Source: Hamadaea flava
GTDB taxonomy: Bacteria > Actinomycetota > Actinomycetes > Mycobacteriales > Micromonosporaceae
Length of the DNA stretch: 64,000 nt
Assembly (NCBI RefSeq): GCF_024172085.1
Contig: NZ_JAMZDZ010000001.1
Span: 8,308,001-8,372,000 of the forward strand
Direction of reading: 5' to 3'
In this document: positions 48,950 through 57,004 of the stretch, one piece after another
Layout of the letters: each line of letters starts with the position of its first letter
Numbering within the stretch: the stretch's first letter is position 1
The notes under the pieces: model-generated
What the model saw: the letters and a program-made list of their open reading frames with translations, nothing else
Told to the model about the DNA's origin: nothing
Database searches by the model: none
Position numbers and translations under genes: made by a program

Positions 48950-50094
48950 TCTTCCTCCTGAAGGGTGGCGGGGTCGACCTCGACGCCGAGGCCGGGGCTC
49001 TGGGGCAGGGCGAAGCCGACCGGTCCGCCGATCAGCGGGCTGGTCAGGACGCGGTTGGCGACGGTCATGGTGGTGGGCTGGAACTCGAACGCCGGCATCG
49101 CCTCGATCGCGGCGCTGACGTGCAGACCGGCCGCGACGGCGACACCGAGGCCGACGGAGTGGTGCGGGGCGACGGGAATGTGGTGCGCGGCGGACAGTTC
49201 GGCGATCGCCATCGCCTCGGTGATCCCGGTACGCCCGACGTCGGGCTGGCACAGGTCGACCGCGCGGGCTTCGAGCCAGGCGCGGAACTCGAACCGGTGC
49301 CGCAGCGCCTCGCCGATCGCGACCGGGGTACGCAGTGCGGCCGCGAGTTCCCGGTGCGCCACGATGTCCTCCGGGACCAGGGGCGCTTCGAGGAACCACG
49401 CGCCCCGATCATCCAGACCGTGACCGAGCCGCAGCGCGTCGGACAGGTCGTACGCCCAGTGCGCGTCGACGGCCACCCTCACGTCGGGATGCGCCGCCCG
49501 CACGGCGTCGAAGGTCGCGAGATCCGTGTCGACCCCGTGGCCGAGGTGCAGTTTGATCGCGCGTACGCCCTTCGACACCCACTCGCGGGCCAGCTCGGCC
49601 CGTTCGCCGTCGGTCGGCCGGGGCAGCCCGGAGACGTAGGTGGGGATCTCGTCGCGGTACGCCCCGCCGAGCAGCGCGTGCACCGGTACGCCGTACGCCT
49701 TGCCCGCGAGGTCCCAGAGCGCGATGTCGACGGCGGCCAGGGCGTCGGCCTGGTGCCCGCCGAGGTGGCCGCGTTCCCGCATCAGCCCCGTGAGGGTGCC
49801 CCACAGTGGGCGTACGCGTCGCGGGTCGCGTCCGATCAGGACGGGTGCGACGAGCCGGTCGACGACCGCCTGGGCGATCTCCGGCGCCACCGGGGCCAGC
49901 GCCTCGCCCCAGCCGATGGTGCCGTCGTCGCAGGTCACCCGCACGATCAGGGTCTCGAAGCGGTCGGCGTAGAGGCTGCGCCACGGCGGCCGGACGTAGT
50001 ACTCGTCTGCTTTCGCCGACGTGGGCCGGGCACCGAGATACGCCTCCGGCGGGCGGAGCTTGACGACATAGGACTCTATGGCCACTACTTTCAC
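48946..50094 (-). CDS. Enolase-superfamily sugar-acid dehydratase (mandelate racemase type)
   Basis: The 382-residue product has the MR-family barrel: AIKLHLGHG (Lys base), VAVDAHWAYD (metal Asp), FLEAPLVPED (metal Glu), AIGEALRHR (metal Glu), and the Asp/His dyad in CQPDVGRTG and PHHSVGLG. This pattern matches acid-sugar dehydratases that give 2-keto-3-deoxy acids. GTG 50094 has GGGAG nearby and starts VKVVAIESYVV; open frame beyond is not family-like. It is the first gene of the minus-strand operon, divergent from iclR. Confidence 0.83.
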   Translation of the reverse strand: MKVVAIESYVVKLRPPEAYLGARPTSAKADEYYVRPPWRSLYADRFETLIVRVTCDDGTIGWGEALAPVAPEIAQAVVDRLVAPVLIGRDPRRVRPLWGTLTGLMRERGHLGGHQADALAAVDIALWDLAGKAYGVPVHALLGGAYRDEIPTYVSGLPRPTDGERAELAREWVSKGVRAIKLHLGHGVDTDLATFDAVRAAHPDVRVAVDAHWAYDLSDALRLGHGLDDRGAWFLEAPLVPEDIVAHRELAAALRTPVAIGEALRHRFEFRAWLEARAVDLCQPDVGRTGITEAMAIAELSAAHHIPVAPHHSVGLGVAVAAGLHVSAAIEAMPAFEFQPTTMTVANRVLTSPLIGGPVGFALPQSPGLGVEVDPATLQEEE

Positions 50095-50120
50095 AAGCTT
50101 CTCCCGTTCACTGGTTGACC

Positions 50121-50159
50121 GCTTGCAACATGCGGGATATCTTGCCGTATCACGCAAGC
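50121..50159. promoter_or_regulatory. IclR operator candidate in the divergent gap
   Basis: TGCGGGATA (50131-50139) and TATCACGCA (50148-50156) form a 9-bp inverted repeat with one mismatch and an 8-nt spacer. GCTTGC (50121-50126) and GCAAGC (50154-50159) form an outer perfect repeat. TATCTT (50138-50143) could be the iclR -10 box, so binding would be autoregulatory and also reach the divergent operon. Confidence 0.5.
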
Positions 50160-50183
50160 GAAATCCAGAGAGGGTGGAACCCG

Positions 50184-50987
50184 ATGGCTTCGGAAACCGG
50201 CACCCAGAGCGTCGAACGAGCGCTCGGCGTGCTGCGCGTCTTCACCGCCGGCCGGCCGGAGCTGCGGGTCTCCGACGTCGCCAGCGCGGTGGGGCTGTCG
50301 CTGTCGACCGCGAGCCGACAGCTGCAGACCCTGGAGGCGGCCGGCTTCGTCGACCGCGACCCGGTCAGCGGCCTCTACCGGCTCGGGCTGGACATGGTGT
50401 CGTTCGGCGGCGCGGTCCTCAACAGCCACCCCGTGCACCGGGAAGCCCGGCAGGTCGCCCAGAACCTCGCCGCCGAGCTGGGCCTGGGCGCCAACGTCGC
50501 GGTACGCCGCGGCGACGAGCTGTTCTACCTGCTCAACTTCGAGGGGCGGCTCGCACCGCGCCCGTTCGTGCTGGCCGGGCAGCGTAATCCGTTGCACGCC
50601 ACCGGCTTGGGCAAGGCGCTGCTGTCCGGGCTCAGCTCGACCGAACGGCGCGTGCTGCTGGAGGACCTTCCGGCGTACACGCCCCGGACGATCGTCACCC
50701 ACGACAACCTCGACCAGGCCATCAGCACCACCTCGGCGCGCGGGTACGCCACCGAGGTCGAGGAACTCGCGCTCGGCCGGGCCTGCGTCGCCGCGCCGAT
50801 CCGCGACGGCTCCGGCGCGGTGGTCGCGGGACTGTCCGTCTCCGGCCCCCTGTCGGCGATCGACCTGCCCAACCGGGAAGCCGGCCTCGCCAGCGCCGTC
50901 ATCGAGGCGGCCGACTCGATCAGCATCGGGCTCGGCTATCACGGGCCGGCCCGCGTACCGCTGCAATCGGTGGTGGTGGAGTCGTGA
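50184..50987 (+). CDS. IclR-family transcriptional regulator
   Basis: The 267-residue product has an N-terminal winged helix (QSVERALGVLRVF, then LRVSDVASAVGLSLSTASRQLQTLEAAGFV) and a C-terminal GAF-like effector domain (PLHATGLGKALLSGLS, ATEVEELALGRACVAAPI). It stands between two operons of sugar-acid genes and probably senses a pathway intermediate. An AGAGGG RBS lies before ATG 50184. The stop overlaps the permease GTG by 4 nt. Confidence 0.88.
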   Translation: MASETGTQSVERALGVLRVFTAGRPELRVSDVASAVGLSLSTASRQLQTLEAAGFVDRDPVSGLYRLGLDMVSFGGAVLNSHPVHREARQVAQNLAAELGLGANVAVRRGDELFYLLNFEGRLAPRPFVLAGQRNPLHATGLGKALLSGLSSTERRVLLEDLPAYTPRTIVTHDNLDQAISTTSARGYATEVEELALGRACVAAPIRDGSGAVVAGLSVSGPLSAIDLPNREAGLASAVIEAADSISIGLGYHGPARVPLQSVVVES

Positions 50988-51916
50988 CGCTCATTTCGTC
51001 GCCGCCGGAAGTCCGCGACGTCGCGAAGTCCCCGCGTCAGGGGCGGCACCTGTCGGACAAGACCTTCGGGTTCCTGCTGACGCTGCCCGCGGTGGTGCTC
51101 TTCAGCGCGATCGTGCTCTACCCGCTGATCGGATCGCTGACCACGAGCCTGTTCCAGCAGAGCCTGGTCATCCCCGGGCGCAGCTTCGTCGGCCTGGACA
51201 ACTTCCGGCAGGTGCTCGACGACCAGTTCTGGCCGGTGCTGCGCAACACGCTGGTCTTCACCGTCTTCAGCACGGCCTGCCCGTTCATCCTCGGCTTCGC
51301 CCTGGCGCTGGCGTTGAACACGCGGCTGCCCGGCCGCGCTGTACTGCGGGGCGTGTTCCTGTTCCCGTGGGTGATCCCGGGCGTCGTCGTCTCGTTCGCC
51401 TGGCTCTGGATCTTCAACGCGAACTACGGGCTGCTCAACGGCGTACTGGTGCAGCTGGGGCTGATCGACGCGCCGGTCAGCTGGCTCGGCGACCCGACCA
51501 CCGCGATGGCCGCGATCATCGTCGCCAAGACCTGGGCCAGCTTTCCCTGGATCATGGTGATGCTGCTGGCCGGGCTGCAGACCGTCCCGGCCACGCTGCA
51601 CGAGGCCGCCGCGATGGACGGCGCGGGCACGCTGCGCCGCTTCTGGCACATCACCCTGCCGCACCTGCGCGGCATCATCGGCATCGTCGTGCTGCTCGAA
51701 GTCATCTGGAACTTCCAGCACTTCGACATGATCTACGTGCTCACCGGCGGCGGTCCCGCCGGCGCCACCACCACGTTCGCCGTGGCCGTCTATGAGACCG
51801 CGTTCAAGGGCTTCGACCTCGGCCGGGCCGGCGCGCTCGGCGCGTTGTGGCTGCTGCTGTTGCTCGTGCTGGTCGTCGGCTACGTACGCCTCGCCGAGCG
51901 GGAGGAGAAGCGATGA
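50984..51916 (+). CDS. ABC sugar transporter permease (MalF-type)
   Basis: The 310-residue product has six helices and the EAA loop HEAAAMDGAGTLRRFWHITLP (about 206-226), which docks the ATPase. Entry TLPAVVLFSAIVLYPLIGS is typical of CUT1 MalF proteins. It overlaps iclR and the next permease. As often in actinobacteria no ATPase gene is in the operon, so a shared MsiK-like ATPase is probable. Confidence 0.9.
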   Translation: MTLISSPPEVRDVAKSPRQGRHLSDKTFGFLLTLPAVVLFSAIVLYPLIGSLTTSLFQQSLVIPGRSFVGLDNFRQVLDDQFWPVLRNTLVFTVFSTACPFILGFALALALNTRLPGRAVLRGVFLFPWVIPGVVVSFAWLWIFNANYGLLNGVLVQLGLIDAPVSWLGDPTTAMAAIIVAKTWASFPWIMVMLLAGLQTVPATLHEAAAMDGAGTLRRFWHITLPHLRGIIGIVVLLEVIWNFQHFDMIYVLTGGGPAGATTTFAVAVYETAFKGFDLGRAGALGALWLLLLLVLVVGYVRLAEREEKR

Positions 51917-52770
51917 CGACGCTCACGGTGGCAGCGCCCCGGAAACGACGCAAACCTCGGCCGTGGCTGGCGATGGCGGCTGTCCTCGTCATCGGCGTGT
52001 TCGCGTTCGGGCCGGTCTACTGGCTGATCGTCACCGCGTTGACGCCCAGCGGCGACGCCTTCCGATTCCCGCCCCGGCTGTGGCCGCGTACGGTCACGCT
52101 GGAACACTTCGCCAACCTGGCCGACAACCCGGTCCTCGGCCGGTACCTGGTCAACTCCCTGATCGTGTCGTCGCTGACCGCCGTGCTGACGGTGCTCGTC
52201 TCGGCGTACACCGCCTACTCGTTCAGCAAGTTCCGTTATCGAGGCCGCCGATCATTGATGTCACTGATCCTGGCCTCGCAGATGTTCCCGCAAGCGCTCC
52301 TGCTCATCACGCTCTACCTGCTGTTCAGCGCCTTCGGACTGCTCAACTCCTACCTGGCGCTGGTGCTGTCGTTCACCACGTTCACCCTGCCGCTGTGCGT
52401 CTGGATGCTCAAGGGGTTCTTCGACACGATCCCCGACGAGCTGCTGGAGGCGGCCAAGGTCGACGGGGCGGGCCAGGGCAGCGTCATCCACCGCATCCTG
52501 TTGCCGGTCAGCCTGCCCGGCCTCGTCGCCACCGGCCTGTTCGCCTTCATCCGAGGCTGGAACGACTTCATCTTCGCCCTCACCCTCGCCGGCCCGGACA
52601 AGCAGACCCTGCCGCCTGGCCTGGTCAACACCTATCTCGGGGAGTTCCAGGCCGCCTGGCCCGACCTGATGGCCGCCTCGCTGGTGGTCTCACTCCCGGT
52701 CGTCGGCGGATTCGTCATCCTGCAGCGCTACCTCGTCGCCGGGCTCGTCAGCGGCGCGGTCAAGGGCTGA
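51913..52770 (+). CDS. ABC sugar transporter permease (MalG-type)
   Basis: The 285-residue product has six helices with PVYWLIVTALTPSGDAF after helix 1 and the EAA motif LLEAAKVDGAGQGSVIHRILLP. ATG 51913 overlaps the MalF-type stop by 4 nt; open frame further upstream is not MalG-like. It forms the channel with the preceding protein. Confidence 0.9.
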   Translation: MTTLTVAAPRKRRKPRPWLAMAAVLVIGVFAFGPVYWLIVTALTPSGDAFRFPPRLWPRTVTLEHFANLADNPVLGRYLVNSLIVSSLTAVLTVLVSAYTAYSFSKFRYRGRRSLMSLILASQMFPQALLLITLYLLFSAFGLLNSYLALVLSFTTFTLPLCVWMLKGFFDTIPDELLEAAKVDGAGQGSVIHRILLPVSLPGLVATGLFAFIRGWNDFIFALTLAGPDKQTLPPGLVNTYLGEFQAAWPDLMAASLVVSLPVVGGFVILQRYLVAGLVSGAVKG

Positions 52771-52796
52771 ACCCTCCACACCCTCAGGAGTACGCG

Positions 52797-54092
52797 ATGT
52801 CCCACACGTATTCTCGCCGCAGCGTCGGCAAACTGTTCGGCCTGGCCGCCGGAGCCGCCGTCCTCAGCGCGTGCGCCCCCGGCACCAGCGGCCCGTCCAC
52901 CTCGTCCGGTGATCCGTTCGCCGACAACGGCGTCAAGGACTTCAGCTTCACCGCCTGGTCGCTGAACGAGGCGTCCACCAAGGACGTCCTGACGACCATG
53001 GTCAACGCGTACGCCGGCAGCGCCGGCGCAAAGGTGACCACCGCGTCGTATCCGTACAACGACTACCTCAACCAGCTGCTGCTCCAGGTACGCGGCGGCA
53101 CGCTCACCGGCGTGATCCAGACCGATGTCGCCTGGCTGGCCACCCTCGCCGCCACCGGCAAGCTCGTCGACCTGGGGCCGATCGCGGCCAAGGGCGGCTA
53201 CACCGACGCCGCGCTCGGTATCGCCAAGGCCAACGGCAAGCAGTACGGCCTGCCGTGGACCACCGCGGGCATCGGTCTGATCGGCAACAAGGAGCTGCTG
53301 GACCGGGCCGGGATCACCCAGGCGCCCACGACGATCGCCGACTTCGAGAACGCCCTGCGTGCCCTCAAGGGGCTGGGCGGCGGAGTCGTACCGTGGGCCG
53401 CGATGACCAAGGTGGACCAGCTCAAGGACTTCATCCCGTGGATGTGGGTCTTCGGCTCCCCGGTCGTGGACAACGGCAAGATCGCCGTCGGCGACGACGC
53501 CAGTGTCGAGGCGCTGACCTGGTACAAGAAGCTGTACGACGAGAAGCTCATCGCGCCGGACGTCAACCGGTTCGACGCGCGGGCGCTGTTCGCCCAGGGC
53601 AAGGTCGGCTTCTACGAGGACGCCATCGGCGGGCGCGGCGCGGTCACCAAGGCGTCGACCGACAAGACGCTCGGCGACAAGCTGCTGCCGATCTCCTGCC
53701 CGGTCAAGGCCTCCGGCGATCAGTCGCGCCACCTCGCCTGGGGACACGCGCTGGCGGTCCTGCAGGGCGACGGCTCCGCGGCAGCGGCTAAGTTCGTCAC
53801 CGCGATGACCAGCGACCCGACCTACACGAACCAGTGGTACAAGGGCGCCGGACTGCCGCCGACCACGACCGCCGGGCTGGCCAGCGCCGACGTCAAGGCC
53901 GACGCGTTCGTCTCGGCGTTCACCAGCGCCATCGGCGCGCACTCCACCCCGGATCCGTTCTGGATCTACCCCAAGTTCGCGCAGATCGAGACCGCGCTGG
54001 CCAACGCGGTCCAGTCCGCGCTCATCGGCAAGGCCAGCCCGAAGGACGCGCTGGCCACCGCGAAATCCCAAATGGAGGCACTCACCTCATGA
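52797..54092 (+). CDS. ABC transporter solute-binding lipoprotein (Tat/lipobox signal)
   Basis: The 431-residue product starts MSHTYSRRSVGKLFGLAAGA and reaches LSACAPG. It has both a twin-arginine-like motif and a lipobox, so it is exported and anchored by Cys. The rest is a family 1 extracellular sugar-binding fold (FTAWSLNEASTKDVL, GLPWTTAGIGLIGNKELLD, GKVGFYEDAIGG). CAGGAG lies 6 nt before ATG 52797. Its stop overlaps the aldolase by ATGA, coupling uptake to catabolism. Confidence 0.88.
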   Translation: MSHTYSRRSVGKLFGLAAGAAVLSACAPGTSGPSTSSGDPFADNGVKDFSFTAWSLNEASTKDVLTTMVNAYAGSAGAKVTTASYPYNDYLNQLLLQVRGGTLTGVIQTDVAWLATLAATGKLVDLGPIAAKGGYTDAALGIAKANGKQYGLPWTTAGIGLIGNKELLDRAGITQAPTTIADFENALRALKGLGGGVVPWAAMTKVDQLKDFIPWMWVFGSPVVDNGKIAVGDDASVEALTWYKKLYDEKLIAPDVNRFDARALFAQGKVGFYEDAIGGRGAVTKASTDKTLGDKLLPISCPVKASGDQSRHLAWGHALAVLQGDGSAAAAKFVTAMTSDPTYTNQWYKGAGLPPTTTAGLASADVKADAFVSAFTSAIGAHSTPDPFWIYPKFAQIETALANAVQSALIGKASPKDALATAKSQMEALTS

Positions 54093-54712
54093 CGGCAAAT
54101 GGCGGCTTGGGCCGTGTGATCGCCATTATCCGGCTCCCGTCCGCCGAGGGTGCGGTCCGGGTCGGCGAAATCCTGGCCGGCGCGGGCCTGTCCGCCGTCG
54201 AGATCACGCTCACCACACCCGGCGCGCTGTCCGCGATCAGCGAATTGCGCGCCGCGGTGGCGGGCTCGTGTCTCGTCGGAGCAGGAAGCGTACGCACACC
54301 GGAGCAGGCGATGTCGGCTCGTGAGGCCGGGGCGGAGTTCCTCGTCACGCCCACGGTCCGGCCCGCCGTCCTGGCAGCGACCGAGCTGCCGGTGGTGTGC
54401 GGAGCACTGACTCCGACCGAGATCGAGACGGCCGCCGATTGCGGGGCGGCGCTGGTGAAGGTCTTCCCGGCCAGCGCCTTCGGGCCAGGCTACCTGCGCG
54501 AGCTGTTGGCTCCGATGCCGGAGCTGCGCCTCGCGCCGACCGGTGGAGTGACGCCGGAATCGGTCGCCGAGTATGCGGCAGCCGGGGCGGTGGCGGTCGG
54601 GGTCGGCAGTGCGCTCGTCGACGCCCGCCTCGTCGCCGCCGGGGCGTGGGACGTCCTCCGCGATCGCGCCGCCCGCTTCATGTCCGCCGCCGCCTCCGCC
54701 TGGCCCACGTAA
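54089..54712 (+). CDS. eda: KDPG/KHG aldolase
   Basis: The 207-residue class I aldolase has GRVIAIIRLPSAEGAV near the start, AVEITLTTPGAL (catalytic Glu), GSVRTPEQA, LVTPTVRPAV and ALVKVFPASAFGPGYL (Schiff-base Lys). It cleaves KDPG to pyruvate and glyceraldehyde-3-phosphate. Placement with an ABC importer, IclR and KDG kinase makes a semi-phosphorylative Entner-Doudoroff route. ATG 54089 overlaps the binding-protein stop. Confidence 0.9.
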   Translation: MTANGGLGRVIAIIRLPSAEGAVRVGEILAGAGLSAVEITLTTPGALSAISELRAAVAGSCLVGAGSVRTPEQAMSAREAGAEFLVTPTVRPAVLAATELPVVCGALTPTEIETAADCGAALVKVFPASAFGPGYLRELLAPMPELRLAPTGGVTPESVAEYAAAGAVAVGVGSALVDARLVAAGAWDVLRDRAARFMSAAASAWPT

Positions 54713-54722
54713 CCCCCCTTCC

Positions 54723-54786
54723 CGTTGATCATGAACTTAACTGCCTGGTCGACGGCGTGTCGCACCCCCTAACTCCATGATCAACG
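54723..54786. repeat. 11-bp inverted repeat CGTTGATCATG-N42-CATGATCAACG
   Basis: Arms at 54723-54733 and 54776-54786 match perfectly. It lies just after the aldolase gene and may terminate that operon. Core TTGATCATG is shared with the element at 46253-46278. Confidence 0.65.
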
Positions 54787-54826
54787 CGGCCCCTTGTGCG
54801 GTCTGGACCACCTTTGTGAGGAATCT

Positions 54827-55669
54827 GTGCGACTGATGCGCGTTGGGCCGCCGGGTCGGGAACGTCCCGCCGTCGCCGATGCCGACGGCGTGGTCTACGA
54901 CCTGTCGTCATTGACGGCCGACATCGACGGGAGCTTCCTCGGCGGCGGCGGTGTGGCGACGGTCGCGCAGGCGCTCGCCGACGGGACGCTGCCGCGCTGG
55001 GACGTCACCGGGATGCGCATCGGTGCGCCGGTCGCCCAGCCGGGCAAGGTGATCTGCGTCGGCCCGAACTATCGCAAGCCGCCACCATTCGAGCCGCCGG
55101 CCGAACCGGCGCTGTTCCTGAAGGCCCCGGACACCGTCGTCGGCGCGTACGACCAGGTCCTCATTCCTCGGGGCGGCACCGCCGTGGACTGGGAGATCGA
55201 GCTGGCCGTGGTCATCGGCGCGACCGCCCGCTATCTGGACTCGCCCGCGGACGCCCAGGCCGCGATCGCCGGGTACGCGATCTCCCATGACGTGTCCGAA
55301 CGCGTCTTCCAGCACGACCGCGGCGGCACCCTCGACAAGGGCAAGTGCTGCGAGACCTTCAACCCGCTCGGCCCCTGGCTCGTCCCGCCGGTCGACCTCG
55401 GCGACCCGTCGGATCTGCGGCTGCGGCTGTGGGTCGACGGCGAGACGCGCCAGGACGCGTCCACTCGCGACATGATCTTCGATCCCGCGCACCTGGTCTG
55501 GTACGCCAGCCAGTTCATGGTCCTGCGCCCCGGCGACATCCTCAACACGGGCACCCCGCCCGGCTGCGCGATCGGCCGGCCCGGCCGTCCCTACCTCCGG
55601 GCGGGCCAGATCGTGGAGCTGGAGGTCGCCGGACTGGGCCGTCAGCGCCAGGTCATCGGCACGGCATAG
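54827..55669 (+). CDS. Fumarylacetoacetate hydrolase-family protein
   Basis: The 280-residue product has KVICVGPNYRKP (near 76), PALFLKAPDTVVG, the metal site WEIELAVVIG (two Glu), YAISHDVSERVFQ and GDILNTGTPPG. This is the FAH C-terminal fold. Members hydrolyse or decarboxylate diketo and keto-deoxy sugar acids. GTG 54827 has GAGGA 4 nt upstream; ATG 54836 is an alternative. It lies after the repeat and so may have its own promoter. Confidence 0.85.
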   Translation: MRLMRVGPPGRERPAVADADGVVYDLSSLTADIDGSFLGGGGVATVAQALADGTLPRWDVTGMRIGAPVAQPGKVICVGPNYRKPPPFEPPAEPALFLKAPDTVVGAYDQVLIPRGGTAVDWEIELAVVIGATARYLDSPADAQAAIAGYAISHDVSERVFQHDRGGTLDKGKCCETFNPLGPWLVPPVDLGDPSDLRLRLWVDGETRQDASTRDMIFDPAHLVWYASQFMVLRPGDILNTGTPPGCAIGRPGRPYLRAGQIVELEVAGLGRQRQVIGTA

Positions 55670-55696
55670 CACTCCTTCCATCCACAAAGGAGAGAC

Positions 55697-55837
55697 ATGC
55701 GCAGATCCCTCGACCACGCCGGGAACTGGACCCGCCTGCCCGCGCTCAACGGCACCACGCAGCCCGAATTCACCGACGACATCGGCCACCACCAGCCCTC
55801 GATGGCGAACCTGCGGCTCTATTACGGGAGGAACTGA
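55697..55837 (+). CDS. Small 46-residue protein coupled to the GH16 gene
   Basis: AAAGGAGAG (55686-55694) lies 2-3 nt before ATG 55697, and the frame of 46 codons (MRRSLDHAGNWTRLPALN ... LRLYYGRN) ends in TGATG with the GH16 start. It has no signal peptide or known motif. It could be a real small protein, a translational-coupling leader, or the remnant of a larger enzyme. The strong RBS argues for translation. Confidence 0.5.
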   Translation: MRRSLDHAGNWTRLPALNGTTQPEFTDDIGHHQPSMANLRLYYGRN

Positions 55838-57003
55838 TGCGTGCTCATCGTGCTCTCTGGCTGGCGATCCCGGCGGTGCTGCTGGGGGCGTCCCTGTCCG
55901 CCGGTCCGGCGCACGCCGACCCGATCGGCGGCACCGGCTGGACCCTCGCCTTCAGCGACGAGTTCTCCGGCACAGCGGTCGACACCGCGAAATGGAACTA
56001 CCGCACGGATGTGAAGGCGTACAGCGCCCAGCGGCCCGAGAACGTGTCGGTGGCGGACGGCCTGCTGAACATCAACCTCAAGCAGGAGACGTACGCCGGG
56101 AAGAGCTTCACCGGCGGCGGCCTGGTCAGCAAGCAGTCGCTGCGGTACGGCTACTACGAGACCCGGGCGAAGATCAACGACGGGGTCGGCTGGCACAGCG
56201 CCTTCTGGCTGATGTCCGGCGACGGCAGCACGACGTTGTCGCCGACCGCGCGTACCGAGATCGACGGGTTCGAGATCGACTCGACGTCGTCCCCGGCCGC
56301 CCTGGCCACCAACCACTCCGGCGTGCACACCTGGAAGGGCAACGGGTCGGCCGCGTCCTACAACCCCGGGTCGACCTACAACACCGGCCTCGACCTGCGT
56401 CAGTGGCACGTCTACGGCATCGACTGGGCGGAGACCTCGGTCAAGTTCTACGTGGACGGCGTGCTCAAGTACACCGCGCCCTACACACCGAGCCAGTGGA
56501 CCCACGACTACCTCAACATCTGGCTGACCACCATCGGCTACGGCACCTCGCCGAACCCGGCCTTCCTGCCCTCGGCGGTGCAGTTCGACTACATCCGCTA
56601 CTGGCAGAAGGACTACTACGTCGACAACGACGGGCCCGCCGCGTACGGCTACAGCGAGACGGGCACGTGGTACGACTCCACGCTGACCGGCTGGACCTAC
56701 GCCTCGCCCACCCGCTACGCGGCCTGCGGCTCGGCAGGCAACACCGCCACGTGGCGGCCGAACCTGCGCTCCGCCGGGACCTACCAGGTCTACGTCTACA
56801 CCCTCGTGTACGCCAACAGCGACGCCAACGCCCGGTACGACATCGCGGGCAGCACCACATACGTCAACGGCACGACCGGCAGTTCGGGCTGGGTGTCACT
56901 GGGCAGCTTCACCCTGCCGGCCGGCACCTCGACCGCCGTGAAGCTCACCTCCAGCGGCACGGGCTGCGCCCGGGCCGACGCGGTGAAGTTCGTCCAGGTC
57001 TGA
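55837..57003 (+). CDS. Secreted GH16 glucanase with golvesin-like C-terminal domain
   Basis: The 388-residue product has a signal peptide ending AGPAHA, then a GH16 catalytic domain (residues 30-265) with EIDGFEID (nucleophile Glu141, acid/base Glu146), SAFWLMSGDG and WHVYGIDWAETSVKFYVDG. A C-terminal beta domain (about 270-388) resembles golvesin-type modules (YVDNDGPAAYGYSETGTWYD). It should cut beta-glucans such as laminarin outside the cell. Its ATG overlaps the small gene's stop. Confidence 0.85.
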   Translation: MRAHRALWLAIPAVLLGASLSAGPAHADPIGGTGWTLAFSDEFSGTAVDTAKWNYRTDVKAYSAQRPENVSVADGLLNINLKQETYAGKSFTGGGLVSKQSLRYGYYETRAKINDGVGWHSAFWLMSGDGSTTLSPTARTEIDGFEIDSTSSPAALATNHSGVHTWKGNGSAASYNPGSTYNTGLDLRQWHVYGIDWAETSVKFYVDGVLKYTAPYTPSQWTHDYLNIWLTTIGYGTSPNPAFLPSAVQFDYIRYWQKDYYVDNDGPAAYGYSETGTWYDSTLTGWTYASPTRYAACGSAGNTATWRPNLRSAGTYQVYVYTLVYANSDANARYDIAGSTTYVNGTTGSSGWVSLGSFTLPAGTSTAVKLTSSGTGCARADAVKFVQV

Positions 57004-57004
57004 C

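Noticed and set aside
48946-50157. Upstream start at 50157 for the dehydratase
   Set aside because: The extra residues (MRDTARYPACCK ...) lie in the divergent control region and do not resemble the family. GTG 50094 has a GGGAG nearby.
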